Of a DNA stretch of 64,000 nucleotides, positions 43,041-49,840 are shown one piece after another (position 1 is the first letter of the stretch; every line of letters begins with the position of its first letter). The position numbers and the translations under genes are program-made. The stretch comes from Chrysomallon squamiferum (lineage: Eukaryota; Mollusca; Gastropoda; Neomphalida; Peltospiridae). The stretch spans positions 4,130,167 to 4,194,166 of the forward strand of contig CM022665.1 in assembly GCA_012295275.1 (NCBI GenBank), written 5' to 3'. Below the pieces are notes generated by a model that saw only the letters and a list, made by a program, of their open reading frames with translations, was not told the origin of the DNA and did not search any database.

Positions 43041-43790
43041 ATGGTGGTAGTAATCCATAAACAGCCATTTACCTACTTAACAAAATAAGTATACCAGGAT
43101 GGGTGTTTTTAATCAATATCTTAAAACACCACTCCAAAAAATATTAAAATTTAATAACCACTTATTTGCCAACACAAAATCAGTTAGAAATAGTTAGAAA
43201 CAGTTTCATTTTAAAATTTTAAACATTCACCAATGTATTTTTAATAATTTAATTTGAACATATTATATTTATTTTAGAACTTCATTATTTAGCAGATCCA
43301 GAAAGTTACGCGATTACTACTGGCACCCATAGTGTTTACAAGCATGAGAACCTGTCACATTGAGATACAAGTGTCCAGACGTCAATATAACGATGTTTGC
43401 GACAGATATAAAATAATAATTATTATGTTTAAAAAAGAACAAAAAAAACCCCAAACAACAACAATAAAAAGTTAACTGAAATTCAATATGTCCACTGCTA
43501 CTACTCAATTCCTCAGGTATCGCCGAAGTCACATCGCGAACACAGGATAATCCCCCGCCCCTTTAACCTACCGCCAACCGTCAGCCTAGGCGCAACTTTC
43601 ACACCTTATTCTCTTTAATCATCACCGATTGCACTACACTTGTATGTGCGACGTTGGCGCTTCAGGTGCGCGATTACCAGAATGACGTGATCAAAGCCGC
43701 TTACCTGTCGTCGTAGGCGAAGTCGGCGTGTAGTGTGTTGAGGTAGAGAACCAGTGCCGTAAAACTAGCTGCTACAATCGAGTACTCCAT
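252..43790 (-). CDS. TMTC2: TMTC2 orthologue, whole gene in window (6 exons, 3' end outside)
   Basis: This is the coding span of a transmembrane and TPR-containing protein. The joined exons 43790-43705, 11140-10555, 4452-3606, 1291-1177, 834-749 and 313-252 give 1782 nt (594 codons) with no stop. Remembered human TMTC2 aligns along the whole length. Landmarks are the YDDSRAI start of the first luminal loop, [70 protein letters not shown] and YRGNMADVHYNL. TMTC1 and TMTC3 fit less well, because MGNK and NPAKAWGN are TMTC2-like. Family knowledge: TMTC proteins sit in the ER membrane, have a GT-C fold, and are needed for O-mannosylation of cadherin domains. TMTC2 has also been linked to SERCA2B and calnexin. 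About 240 C-terminal residues of TPRs, judged from the human length, should lie beyond position 1. Expression is inferred only from intact exons and splice sites. Confidence 0.93.
314..748 (-). other. Intron 5 of TMTC2 (435 bp)
   Basis: GTAAGT..CAG intron. Contains short AAT/ATT runs at about 328-345 and 448-463 and otherwise unremarkable AT-rich sequence. The run of A on the plus strand next to exon 6 is the pyrimidine tract of the acceptor. Confidence 0.85.
749..834 (-). CDS. TMTC2: TMTC2 exon 5 (second TPR)
   Basis: The exon completes L545 and encodes AILLQEQKRVDEALESYQKAIHFRPKLS (546-573) plus the first base of codon 574. This is the second TPR, with LLQE in helix A, DEAL and YQKAI in helix B, and the typical P570 turn. 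Human TMTC2 has GLLLQENSRFAEALHYYKLAIGSRPTLA. The acceptor is CTTCCAG at 836-835 and the donor is CCA|GTAAGT at 748-747, a near-perfect 5' splice site. It is too short to stand out as an open frame and was found by following the phase and the protein alignment. Confidence 0.9.
835..1176 (-). other. Intron 4 of TMTC2 (342 bp)
   Basis: GTATGT..CAG intron, AT-rich. I see no repeat or gene in it. The open frame running from exon 4 into this intron is read-through only. Confidence 0.85.
1177..1291 (-). CDS. TMTC2: TMTC2 exon 4 (first TPR)
   Basis: The exon encodes residues 507-545, from AWGNLANVWNSQKKMAEAEEAY to RGNMADVHYNL. It contains the first tetratricopeptide repeat (W508-G509-N510-L511 at the start of helix A, A524 and Y528 in helix B) and the start of the second. 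Human TMTC2 has AWGNLGNVLKSQ and SNMADMLYNL at the same places. The acceptor is TTTTAG at 1293-1292. The donor is CCT|GTATGT with GT at 1176-1175. The exon starts after one base of codon 507 and ends after two bases of codon 545, so the flanking introns are phase 1 and phase 2. The TPRs lie in the ER lumen and are thought to bind substrate or partner proteins (family knowledge). Confidence 0.93.
1491..1531. repeat. (GT)n microsatellite
   Basis: About 18 GT units within intron 3, followed 160 bp later by an A26 tract (1695-1720). Confidence 0.95.
1535..1694. repeat. Short copy of a minisatellite shared with intron 2
   Basis: Nearly two units containing ACTAATGTTAGATGT, CAAATGACTTTATTTTTTTC, CCAAATGTTCTGCTGTATT and GGTAATATCAGATG. 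The same words in the same order occur at 9.30-9.73 kb. Confidence 0.75.
2800..3605 (-). repeat. Degenerate tandem array built from the exon 3/intron 3 boundary
   Basis: About eight diverged units spaced 80-110 bp apart. Read on the minus strand, each resembles GTCTCAGTGAATCCAGACAAAG followed by GTAAG-like sequence and TTTTATATGGAAATTTAACCATTACTGA. The authentic exon 3 end (GTCTCAGTGAATCCAGCCAAAG|GTAAAG) is the first member. The nearest copy (3512-3540) differs from it at one exonic base and has donor GTAAGG at 3517-3512. Further copies lie near 3430-3460, 3330-3360, 3215-3255, 3120-3155, 3015-3050, 2920-2960 and 2805-2845. Copies at about 3131 and 3025 also keep a GT in the donor position. 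Confidence 0.85.
3606..4452 (-). CDS. TMTC2: TMTC2 exon 3 (DUF1736 region and C-terminal membrane helices)
   Basis: The largest exon encodes residues 225-506 plus one base. A membrane helix (VLITVCGGLLVAF) is followed by [39 protein letters not shown] and FDWSMESIPLI. This is the block called DUF1736 in the TMTC family. A polar, serine- and asparagine-rich loop of about 65 residues follows (about 330-395, including NGNG and SSSSTDSNDD). Then come a helix (VTILILSLAIMVFPFIPA), the highly conserved [22 protein letters not shown], a last helix (AVLISIAFVILLYSA) and RNGDWVTEEKLYASGVSVNPAK leading into the TPRs. The acceptor is TTTTTCAG|GCC at 4455-4453. The donor is AAAG|GTAAAG at 3605-3604 (phase 1). 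The reading frame continues into the intron only as far as a TGA at about 3580-3582. The 3' edge of this exon is repeated as a tandem array in the next intron. Confidence 0.95.
7150..7800. repeat. Degenerate AT-rich minisatellite (GATGTAGAATATATATTATAGTACACT-like)
   Basis: Words such as ACTGATGTAGAATATATAT, TTATAGTACACTGTC and CACAGAATATATTATAAT recur about every 30-35 bp over 650 bp with heavy divergence. No unit is coding. Confidence 0.8.
8498..8690. repeat. 75-bp tandem repeat, about 2.5 units
   Basis: Units start at about 8498, 8573 and 8649 with GATcATTTTAATACCT, GATaATTTTAATACCT and GATgACTTTGATACCT. Each continues through CATATCCTATACAT and TATCACcATgTAAAAAAA-like sequence. Confidence 0.8.
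8934..9167. promoter_or_regulatory. Cluster of CAGGT(A/G) E2-box-like sites in intron 2
   Basis: Eleven CAGGT cores lie on either strand in 234 bp. Eight are CAGGTA/TACCTG (8934, 8947, 8961, 8967, 9051, 9097, 9121, 9139), two CAGGTG (8983, 9162) and one CAGGTT (9041). CAGGTA and CAGGTG are the preferred sites of Snail and ZEB zinc-finger repressors (established knowledge). The regulatory role here is inferred. Part of the cluster is a local 24-bp duplication (TTACAGGTAgATTCACg and TTACAGGTAaATTCACa). Confidence 0.4.
9300..9735. repeat. Degenerate minisatellite, about 4-5 units of 85-110 bp
   Basis: Each unit runs roughly TTCAGCTGTATTTACCTTTTGG, TAATAACTAATGTTAGATGTA, ATGTCTGTGGTTTTGGTTCC, AAAATGACTTTT and a T-tract. 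Units begin near 9300, 9400, 9480, 9560 and 9655. The family is shared with 1.53-1.69 kb, on the other side of exon 3. Confidence 0.8.
10555..11140 (-). CDS. TMTC2: TMTC2 exon 2 (first luminal loop and N-terminal membrane helices)
   Basis: The exon encodes residues 29-224. It begins SRAIQKNPDLLPETP and continues through FYDDFWGT (48-55), SHKSYRPLC (62-70) and LNPWGYHL. The core is [21 protein letters not shown] (122-142), with invariant-looking H127, E132, R140 and D142. After it come hydrophobic segments, including CFFFLLTFLSYM and WVYIVAVYFFTTASML, then TKEQAIAVLAVCATYDLF, all close to human TMTC2. The acceptor is TTTTTTCAG ending at 11141. The donor is ATG|GTGAGT with GT at 10554-10553. 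The exon opens with the last base of codon 29 and closes on a complete codon (phase 0). It keeps several CpGs although the surrounding intron has lost nearly all of its own, which fits selection on the protein. Confidence 0.94.
11315..11346. repeat. (TG)n microsatellite
   Basis: A TG run of about 14 units, close to the 3' end of intron 1. Confidence 0.9.
12431..12527. repeat. Compound (TC)n(AC)n .. (CA)n microsatellite
   Basis: TC units followed by AC units to about 12476. A second CA run is at 12505-12527. Confidence 0.9.
13882..13949. repeat. (GT)n microsatellite, about 33 units
   Basis: An uninterrupted GT run in intron 1. Confidence 0.95.
14285..14565. repeat. (TAG)n and (CAA)n trinucleotide runs
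   Basis: Interrupted TAG units span 14285-14375. CAA runs at about 14487-14565 include a duplicated CTATAACAACTACAACAACA block. Confidence 0.9.
14580..14900. other. Ordinary-complexity island in intron 1
   Basis: About 320 bp with balanced base use and no simple repeats, between trinucleotide runs and poly-T. No open frame or RNA gene was recognised. It could be a regulatory element, or simply a patch not yet eroded by repeats. Confidence 0.3.
15040..15435. repeat. Degenerate minisatellite, about 10 units of about 39 bp
   Basis: GTGAAGTTCTCTGTAAAA-like words recur near 15083, 15122, 15158, 15198, 15232, 15263, 15300, 15338, 15378 and 15421. They are separated by variants of ATTGTAACAGATAAGTCT. 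Confidence 0.85.
16050..16191. repeat. Perfect 71-bp tandem duplication
   Basis: 16050-16120 and 16121-16191 appear identical, and the first bases of a third copy follow. Each unit ends in an inverted repeat (CAGAAGATGTTTG .. CAAACATTAAATCTTCTG) that could fold into a hairpin. Confidence 0.92.
17863..17902. repeat. (GA)n microsatellite
   Basis: About 20 GA units, followed by an AATG run at 17934-17956. Confidence 0.95.
18373..18448. repeat. Poly-A and (AAAAT)n run
   Basis: An A-tract followed by about ten AAAAT units, with one AAAAAT variant and a T insertion. Confidence 0.9.
18590..19300. other. Ordinary-complexity island in intron 1
   Basis: About 700 bp that is less AT-rich than its surroundings, interrupted only by three short A-tracts. 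Contains TAATTA-type homeodomain core words (for example near 18825 and 19225). No coding frame was recognised. This is a candidate intronic regulatory element, by inference only. Confidence 0.3.
19305..19840. repeat. Degenerate minisatellite with GTGAATGAATG and AATGTTTAAGCTT words
   Basis: Variants of AATGTTTAAGCTTTGTGAATGAATGTCTC recur every 35-45 bp across about 530 bp with strong divergence. Confidence 0.8.
20648..20680. repeat. Poly-A tract (about 33 nt)
   Basis: A homopolymer in intron 1. Similar tracts occur at 25121-25146, 26445-26469 and elsewhere. Confidence 0.9.
25150..25620. other. Ordinary-complexity island in intron 1
   Basis: About 470 bp with no simple repeats and a higher GC content, starting right after a poly-A tract. 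No frame of useful length. Candidate conserved non-coding element, inferred only from complexity. Confidence 0.3.
28635..28690. repeat. Compound (GTT)n(CTT)n(ATT)n microsatellite
   Basis: Three adjacent trinucleotide runs that share TT and differ in one base, suggesting stepwise conversion of one run. Confidence 0.9.
29570..30190. repeat. Degenerate tandem repeat, four units of about 160 bp
   Basis: Each unit has the same order: CATGTTTAAAGACCATGGTGAT, ATTACAAATTTTACAGATAT, ATTCTAAAGGTTATCTAATC, TATTCCTGAAGACCAGCAGTAT, TTAACTG, TTTCAATATTTTATACTTT, TTCAAGATC and TTAGTTATATTG. Units begin near 29580, 29740, 29900 and 30050. The order is kept, while the sequence has diverged widely. Confidence 0.82.
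31880..32130. repeat. Diverged direct repeat, two units of about 138 bp
   Basis: CATGACAGGCTTGCTTGGAACAG followed by TTCTCATGAAA (31890-31925) resembles CCTGTAACAGACTTGTCAAAACAG followed by TTCTCTAATGAAA (32028-32066). Confidence 0.55.
32160..32470. other. Ordinary-complexity island in intron 1
   Basis: About 300 bp including a CACGTG E-box (about 32215) and several TAATGA/TAATAA words. No gene was recognised. Confidence 0.28.
33180..33850. other. Ordinary-complexity island in intron 1
   Basis: About 670 bp with overlapping short open frames on both strands, none with a recognisable product. Codon-like signal on both strands at once argues against coding. Candidate regulatory DNA, or simply non-repetitive intron. 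Confidence 0.3.
33919..33970. repeat. Compound (AT)n(AC)n microsatellite
   Basis: About 10 AT units run straight into about 16 CA units. Confidence 0.95.
35040..35110. repeat. Compound (ATT)n(CAT)n(ATT)n microsatellite
   Basis: A CAT/ATC core of about 10 units flanked by ATT units on both sides. Confidence 0.92.
35235..36010. repeat. Degenerate minisatellite, about 9 units of 75-100 bp
   Basis: The anchor AATCCTGATAAAGATATTAAAA recurs as variants near 35274, 35363, 35460, 35540, 35636, 35709, 35792, 35877 and 35974. Between anchors come TTCTATCTTAATTCTTATTT, AAAGATATCTGTT and ACTGATCAGAATTTGC variants. Confidence 0.85.
36060..36350. other. Ordinary-complexity, GC-richer island in intron 1
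   Basis: About 290 bp that follow the preceding minisatellite directly. Includes an imperfect inverted repeat (CTTGGCAGGCAAA .. TTTGCCAAG, about 36191-36221). No frame or RNA family was recognised. Confidence 0.3.
36640..36660. repeat. (AT)n run and neighbouring CA/CATG-rich sequence
   Basis: An AT run followed to 36780 by ACACATACA-type low-complexity sequence. Confidence 0.7.
37428..37458. repeat. (GT)n microsatellite
   Basis: About 15 GT units. Confidence 0.92.
39465..39800. repeat. Degenerate minisatellite, about 7 units of about 45-50 bp
   Basis: Variants of AACATTTGAAACAAGAATGT, CATATTCTAAAATC and CTAATAAAA recur from about 39470 to 39790. Confidence 0.8.
40780..41060. other. Ordinary-complexity island in intron 1
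   Basis: About 280 bp with higher GC than its surroundings and no simple repeats. No open frame was recognised. It is the largest such patch in the first few kilobases downstream of the promoter, so an intronic enhancer is possible but unproven. Confidence 0.3.
41247..41278. repeat. (GT)n microsatellite
   Basis: About 16 GT units. Confidence 0.92.
42053..42178. repeat. (AAT)n and (ATT)n runs in inverted orientation
   Basis: An AAT run (about 42054-42126) followed by an ATT run (about 42148-42174). The two can pair, making a long AT hairpin. Confidence 0.9.
42961..43040. repeat. (TAG)n microsatellite with TGG variants
   Basis: About 24 TAG or TGG units following a short ATT run. Confidence 0.92.
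43545..43700 (-). promoter_or_regulatory. CpG-rich 5' part of intron 1 with GC box and CRE-like site
   Basis: Contains CCCCGCCCCT (about 43553-43562), an Sp/KLF-type GC box, and TGACGTGA (43683-43690), an ATF/CREB-like site. CpG is frequent here but rare further into the intron. The location just downstream of exon 1 fits a promoter-associated CpG-rich zone. Factor binding is inferred. Confidence 0.4.
43705..43790 (-). CDS. TMTC2: TMTC2 exon 1 (start codon, first membrane helix)
   Basis: The exon encodes residues 1-28: a hydrophobic first helix (residues 4-20) followed by ADFAYDD. The paired acidic residues D27 and D28 open the first luminal loop, where GT-C enzymes typically carry a catalytic or metal-binding acidic motif. 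The same YDD is found in human TMTC2. The start is the ATG at 43790-43788. It has G at -3 and +4, and an in-frame TAA at 43829-43827 rules out an upstream in-frame extension. The donor is CAG|GTAAGC with GT at 43704-43703. The exon ends after two bases of codon 29 (phase 2), and exon 2 supplies the third base to give Ser29. The non-coding first part of the exon and the transcription start are not defined by the sequence alone. Confidence 0.92.
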
Positions 43791-43819
43791 CCCGTAAAAC
43801 TCCCGATACCTTCTGCCAT
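43772..43819 (-). promoter_or_regulatory. Upstream ORF overlapping the TMTC2 start codon
   Basis: An ATG at 43819-43817 in strong context (G at -3 and at +4) opens a 15-codon frame, MAEGIGSFTGWSTRL. It reads through the main ATG (43790) in another frame and stops at TAG (43774-43772). If it lies within the mRNA it should reduce initiation at the main start. Whether it is transcribed depends on the unknown transcription start. Confidence 0.45.
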
Positions 43820-43960
43820 GTCGGGTTTATTTACCTCAATGAGAGAACTGTGGCGCATGCGTACTCCGTCACAAGTAACGTCTGATTGAAAGATTCGACG
43901 ATAACAGGGCCTCTACGCCGACTTAAAAGCTTTGCATTGTTAGGTTTCGTGTGTTGGAAA
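43791..43960 (-). promoter_or_regulatory. TMTC2 5' UTR/core promoter region with NRF1-like site
   Basis: GCGCATGCGT at 43853-43862 matches the core of the NRF1 consensus (YGCGCAYGCGCR), 63-72 bases upstream of the start codon, and the area is CpG-rich. I see no convincing TATA box, which is usual for CpG-type housekeeping promoters. The transcription start cannot be read from the sequence. It should lie between the NRF1-like site and the start codon, or a little upstream. Confidence 0.5.
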
Positions 43961-45608
43961 TAACTATCCAACGTCCACGAATGCCGGCAACACGCAAGCG
44001 TTTGAAGCTGAAAACGGAAACCTATTTCTATTTTTGTTTTACGTTAAGAAAACGTAATAAATTAATAATTCACTCTTGTAAACAAGTGACAAGGACAGCG
44101 CCTTTGGGAAGATGAATAATTCAGGAAATCTTACCATTTGTTTATACATGTATTACCTGTATCATCATCATCATCATCATCATCATCATTCTTCTTCTTA
44201 TTATTATTATAACGCACCGTACTTTCAATTTGGAAGATTATTATTTTACTGAGAGACCAAAGTTAGGATTAATTAAAATACTTTATTTATTTCTTAAGAT
44301 AGAATGAAATGAATTAATATAATTTTTAAATGGATAATTACGGTGGTATTAGATTTTTAAAAAATGTTGTAGATATATTTTAACTAACAGTACATTTTTA
44401 TAATAATATATAAAGCAATATTTATTTATTTATATAGTTACAAAAAGTTACAAAATTATAAAAAGCATTCTTATAATAAACTCTTAAAAACATGGGATGA
44501 ACACACTTTCTATTTAGCATTTCTATTATTTAAAAAAAAATAATAATTAAAAAATAGGACATCGACATATTTACAGTATTTTTCATCCATATGCGCGAAT
44601 TAAAACCAACTGAAAATAATATCCAAAGTTTAATTTAATGGCCTAATGCAAAAAAATAATTACACAATTTATTTTATTGATCGTCATGTTTGTTGAAATA
44701 ACGCACATACAGATTCTAGTGGCTACATGTAAAGGACATGACTGACTCAATACAGCTTTGAATGTACGTGTTTTAGAGCAAACATTTCATTCGTGCGCCC
44801 CAAATTGGTAAACGTGCGGGTTAATGGTTAAAACCTAAATGACTGAGAAATCGTTTGTTTAATATTGATTGAGCACAGATCATCCGCACACTAAAATAAC
44901 CAACAAAGCATGGGCACCGATGATTTGGTTTGCAGAGCATGATTATTGTTATTTTGGCGAAACGGCGATAACTTTGGTGTATGAGTTGTTTTAATAACGA
45001 ATATCGTTTAATAAGAAATAAATAAATAAATAAATAAATAAATAAAAATTAAAAATTAATATAAATAAGTAAACTTAAAAATAAAAAATTAATATAAATA
45101 AGTAAACTTAAAGCTAAAAATTGTTGTCATTATCAATTAAAAGAATCCAAAAGCTAATTTTTGTTTATTGATTTAATTAATAAACCGCTGTTGTTCTTGT
45201 TTTTTGTTTATTGATGTTGCCGCTGTTGTTGTTGTTGTTGTTATTTATTTATTTATTTATTATTATTTTAAATGTAACTGAAGGGACATTTTACGACAAA
45301 TAACGTGATTATATTTCGTCCACCAGTTCTTTGTATTATTTACAGGAGATATATTAATATGAGTCATATATGAATGGAAATATGTTTGTTTTGTTATCAG
45401 ATAATCAGAGAAACTTAATACATTCAGGCGAGGGTTTTTTCTTCTTTTTTCTTCTTTTTTTTTTTTTTTTTCTTTTTTTTTTTTCTTTTTATTACAGAAA
45501 TATTGATTTATTTGTTATTCGTCCTTTTTATTTTTTCATTCATTTTAATTCTTTCTTTTTACCTTCCTAACATCAGCATGATGATAATAATAACGATGCA
45601 ATATACTG

Positions 45609-45701
45609 CTAATACCAGCAATAGTAATTTAAGTAATAGTTCAACCACTACAGTAGTCGTAGTAGAACTATTACTTAAATTATTACCATTGCTAGTATTA
45701 G
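45609..45701. repeat. Inverted repeat with about 35-nt arms and a 22-nt spacer
   Basis: The left arm (45609-45642, CTAATACCAGCAATAG then TAATTTAAGTAATAGTTC) pairs with the right arm (45665-45701) with two mismatches and a 3-nt insertion. The pairing extends a few more bases outward. The spacer is itself rich in CTA/TAG triplets. Confidence 0.88.
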
Positions 45702-46189
45702 TAGTATTACTATTATTTTAATGAAGGTATTGTTATTATTATTTCAATTACTTTTTCTTTTCATTTTTTTTTTTTAAGTGTGTCTTAACAAAGGTTAGAA
45801 AACGGTTTTCAAAATATTTTTGGCATTTGCAAAGCAATTCAGTTATTAATTCTTAATTGGAAATCAATATCACATTTCTGTCACATTGTTTGAAAACAAT
45901 AGGTGTCGTAGTTGTTCTACGGTTCCAGTAATGGAACGAAGGGCAACCGTACATTGATTTTAGCAACTCCATCATGCGAAACAGAAATATTCAGGAAGAC
46001 GTCAAAAACAAAAAGTCGGATGTCAGAAAACAGAAATAAAATGTGGAGCTGCTAACTGGTATTTAACACATTATTAATACACACGCATAATTATCGGTAA
46101 AGCGTGAAATATTTGTATAGCTGTACGGAATAATACCATTAGTTTTATGATTTATACTTATATGCAATTAACACTTTATTTATTTTTAT

Positions 46190-46190
46190 G

Positions 46191-46250
<60 letters not shown>

Positions 46251-46275
46251 GTTGTTGTTGTTGTTGTTGTTGTTG
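46190..46275. repeat. Compound (ATT)n(GTT)n microsatellite
   Basis: About 20 ATT units pass into about 8 GTT units. Confidence 0.93.
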
Positions 46276-46644
46276 TTTTTGTAGTTATTATTTTTAAAAA
46301 TTATTTTATTTCATTTTCATTTTTATTATTATTATTTTTTAAATTATTTTATTATATTTTATTTTATTTTATTACTCCAGGTTTAGTGATTAACAAGGTT
46401 GAACTTTAATTAGATATAATATGTATGTATATACTAGGAATGCACTAACTGGTATTTTATCATCATCATCATCATCATCATAATCATCATCTTAATCATT
46501 GCTACTACTATTACTGGTGTTGTTGGTTTTATTACGGTTGTTAAAAATATTTTCTTTTCATTTTTATTTATATATTTAAATTAATAATACAAATACAACA
46601 AATGAATAAATATAATAAGAGTAACAACAATAATAACAACAACA

Positions 46645-46677
<33 letters not shown>

Positions 46678-47443
46678 TTAACAATAGCAATAAAAATTAA
46701 AGAAAAAAAAGAGTGTTTTCTAAATGAGTTTTCTAGACAGTGACTTCCTTCAGACACAAACCCCTTCAAGGAACTGAATCGTCATTCTCTTCATGCACTA
46801 ATATTTGAACAGTTTGTGATAATATCAATCAATATTAAATGGACCGGTAGCACCAAAAAAAAAAAAAGAAAAAAAAAAGGAGAAAAATGGCCATTTTATT
46901 CGGAGAAATTAACGATTATTAAAATTTTCAGGAAATACAATTCATTATAACGTAATTTTTTATTATTATTATTATGATTATTAATTTTTTAATTTATTTT
47001 TAGTATTTTTAAAATTTATTATTTTTGCTTCTTTATTGCTTCGGGATTGTTTTTGTTCTACTTTCTTCTTCAATTTTTTGTTGTTTTTTTGTTTGTTTTT
47101 TTGTTTTCCCCTTAGAAAAAGAACATTTAAATAAACTACAGTTTAATTCAATCAGATAAGATCCAGTGCTCACATAAAACTGTGTAATATTTTAGAAATA
47201 GATTTCATTTTCATTACTTAAAATATATATTCACTGCGACTTTATATATATATAATTCATGTAACAGAAATTATAATTTATTATTCTTATTGTTGTTATA
47301 GTTACTACTACTACTACTGCTATCACTACCACTACTACTACTACTGCTATAATTGTTGTTTTTATTAGTTATAGTTGCTGATGTTGATTCATCATTGTCG
47401 TTATCGTTATTGTTGTCATTATTTTCTTTTTTCTTTGTTGTTG

Positions 47444-47476
<33 letters not shown>

Positions 47477-48740
47477 GCAGTATTATTATGTTATTATTAT
47501 CATTACTCTTTTTGCTCTATAATCCCTCTGATGCAATGTTATTTCAGTCTATAACTAACCCCATAATCACAACAACAAATGGATCATAATCACAGGTTTG
47601 TGGTCATGTGAATTACCATCTTGTAAACTGATCTGTCTGTTACAGAAAATGTGATATTCGTAATCTTCACAAAACTGGAGATGAATATCATTATATATTT
47701 GAATGCAATGATACTGTATTATTAAATGCGAGAAAAAGTATACAGTAAAAAAAAAAAAAATACGAGAGATCCAAATATATTTTCGTATAATAATTTGTTC
47801 AACAGCAAAAATATATTCATATTAAAAAAGCTACGTTTGTTAGTAAGAACTGTATGTGACAGAGTATGAGCTCCACGTTAAACTTCCACGTATTTTAGTT
47901 TTGAGTATTTGCCAGCCATGAGGTGAACTATGATACCTGGTTATTTAATACCCAGATTAACTCCACTCATCAACGCATTAAAATAGTTTTATCTTTTGTT
48001 ATCAGGTTGTTAGCAGATAATTAGTTCGACGTCGTAAAGGTCGAAAGATTATTATTTTTTTATATTATTATTTTTGTTTATTACAGTTGTTGTTTTATGT
48101 TGAGTAAAGATGTTACAGCAGTAGTAGTAATCACCGCCGCTTCGTTTCCTACATCTATCATCAGTTTAGCAAAAGATATTATTTTATTTACCATTGTTAT
48201 TATTGTTAAATGTTTTTTTGTTGTTTTTATTATTATTATTATTAGTCGTGTTGCTTTTGTCATTTCATTATTATTTCTTTTATCGTTGCAGTTGCTACAC
48301 AGAATAATAATAATAATAATAAACCTTTTCTGTTGTTGTCTTCGTTACAGATGCTATTTCAAGAATTAAATCACAACCGATAACACCGGCATTACTCTTT
48401 ATATATATATATAGCCATGTAAGCAAATTTTCTATGTGTCTAATTGTGTTTATGTTAATATCCAATTAAGACTGAGTTTTCTGCCTCCGCTATCTTTGAG
48501 GTACAACGACCACGTCAGAAATAGTAGTCCAGTATAAATAAGTTAGCGAGAGAGAAGATGATGTCGTTACATCCATCTCCGCTTCTACGTTGGCTGGCTG
48601 TCTCATTTTAATTCTCTTCGTACCTTCAGGACGTCACATAATCTTCTTGATGTAGTATCATTAAACTATCCTTCGCCAGCGAGTGTGATAAAATTATCTG
48701 AGTTGTATGTTTGGAGTGTGTGTTATGGGTTTTAGGTGTG

Positions 48741-48856
<116 letters not shown>

Positions 48857-49279
48857 AATAAAATAAAAATAATAAAAGAAATGGTCTGTTTGATTTCATT
48901 TAGCCATTAATATTAAAATTTAAACTGATTTAAGATATTAAACAAATATTTGTTCAGTCACCGAACGTATTTTATTTTTATACTTTTCGTTAACAAAGAC
49001 TGTTGCTCTTAACAAAAAAAAAAAAAAAATAATAATAATAAAAAAATAAAATGTTTAAAAGCTATAAAATTATGTTAGAGACACTTTAAATATCCAACAA
49101 TTACATACCTATTTTAAATATATGGAAATGATTTTCGTTTTCTGGTCATGACCTTTCTGTGACTGATAGCTGGTTTGACACAACTAATTATTAGATTGTA
49201 TTACTGGATTTTCACTGTATAAAATTTGAACCGTGATTGCATTATCAGTAATTTGATTTTATTATCGGTATGTCCTAAA

Positions 49280-49313
<34 letters not shown>

Positions 49314-49809
49314 ATAAATAAATAAACAGAAGAAAACAAAATATTAAAAGAATATAAGAAAAAACACATTTAATAAAGAAAAGCCAGTTATTGATACATT
49401 TTTCATTTAATTTTTTTCCATAGTGAAGCTTTATTGTACATAAAGGCATTCAAATCGTCACTTTTCAAAATTTTTCACTCCATAATTATGATAGTGGTTC
49501 CGAATAATTATATTCTAAAAATCCATTTGTCAGGGGCATGCTGGGATAAGAAGCACTCACTGGTCACGCGATTTTTTCAGACCGACTGCCAACGACAAGA
49601 CAGAAATCCCGATACCAACGCAGACGACAAGCGCTTCATCGGCTACGCGATCGATTTTACGCCTTCCATTTTGACAAATCTGGAATTTTCTTCTTTATTT
49701 TTCATTTTTATTATTTTTATTTTTATATTTTGTATTTTAGGAAACGAAGATGAATACTCCATTTTGGTTGTTTGCGTTGACATCTCGAGTGCTAAAAATG
49801 ACAGTTTTC

Positions 49810-49840
<31 letters not shown>

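Larger units (their letters stand above)
11141..43704 (-). other. Intron 1 of TMTC2 (32.6 kb)
   Basis: Runs from the donor GTAAGC at 43704 to the acceptor TTTTTTCAG at 11141. It is mostly AT-rich sequence with many homopolymer A/T tracts, AAAT, AAT and ATTT runs, microsatellites and several unrelated degenerate minisatellites (listed separately). No nested gene, transposon ORF, tRNA or rRNA was recognised on either strand. Stretches of ordinary complexity, listed as islands, lie near 14.58-14.90, 18.59-19.30, 25.15-25.62, 32.16-32.47, 33.18-33.85, 36.06-36.35 and 40.78-41.06 kb. CpG is very rare throughout (I counted 3 in 21001-22000 and 5 in 31001-32000). Confidence 0.85.
43961..48740. other. 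5' flanking/intergenic DNA, proximal part
   Basis: No gene was recognised. AT-rich sequence holds trinucleotide and tetranucleotide runs: ATC (44161-44189), AAAT (45019-45046), TTAT/GTT (45225-45265), ATT then GTT (46190-46275), ATC (46461-46482), AAT (46639-46676), ACT (47304-47350) and ATT (47447-47477). There is also a 33-bp tandem duplication (about 45051-45110) and a strong inverted repeat at 45.6 kb. CpG is not depleted (about 17 counted in 45001-46000). The short open frames translate to homopolymeric I, L, F or V and are repeat shadows. Confidence 0.7.
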
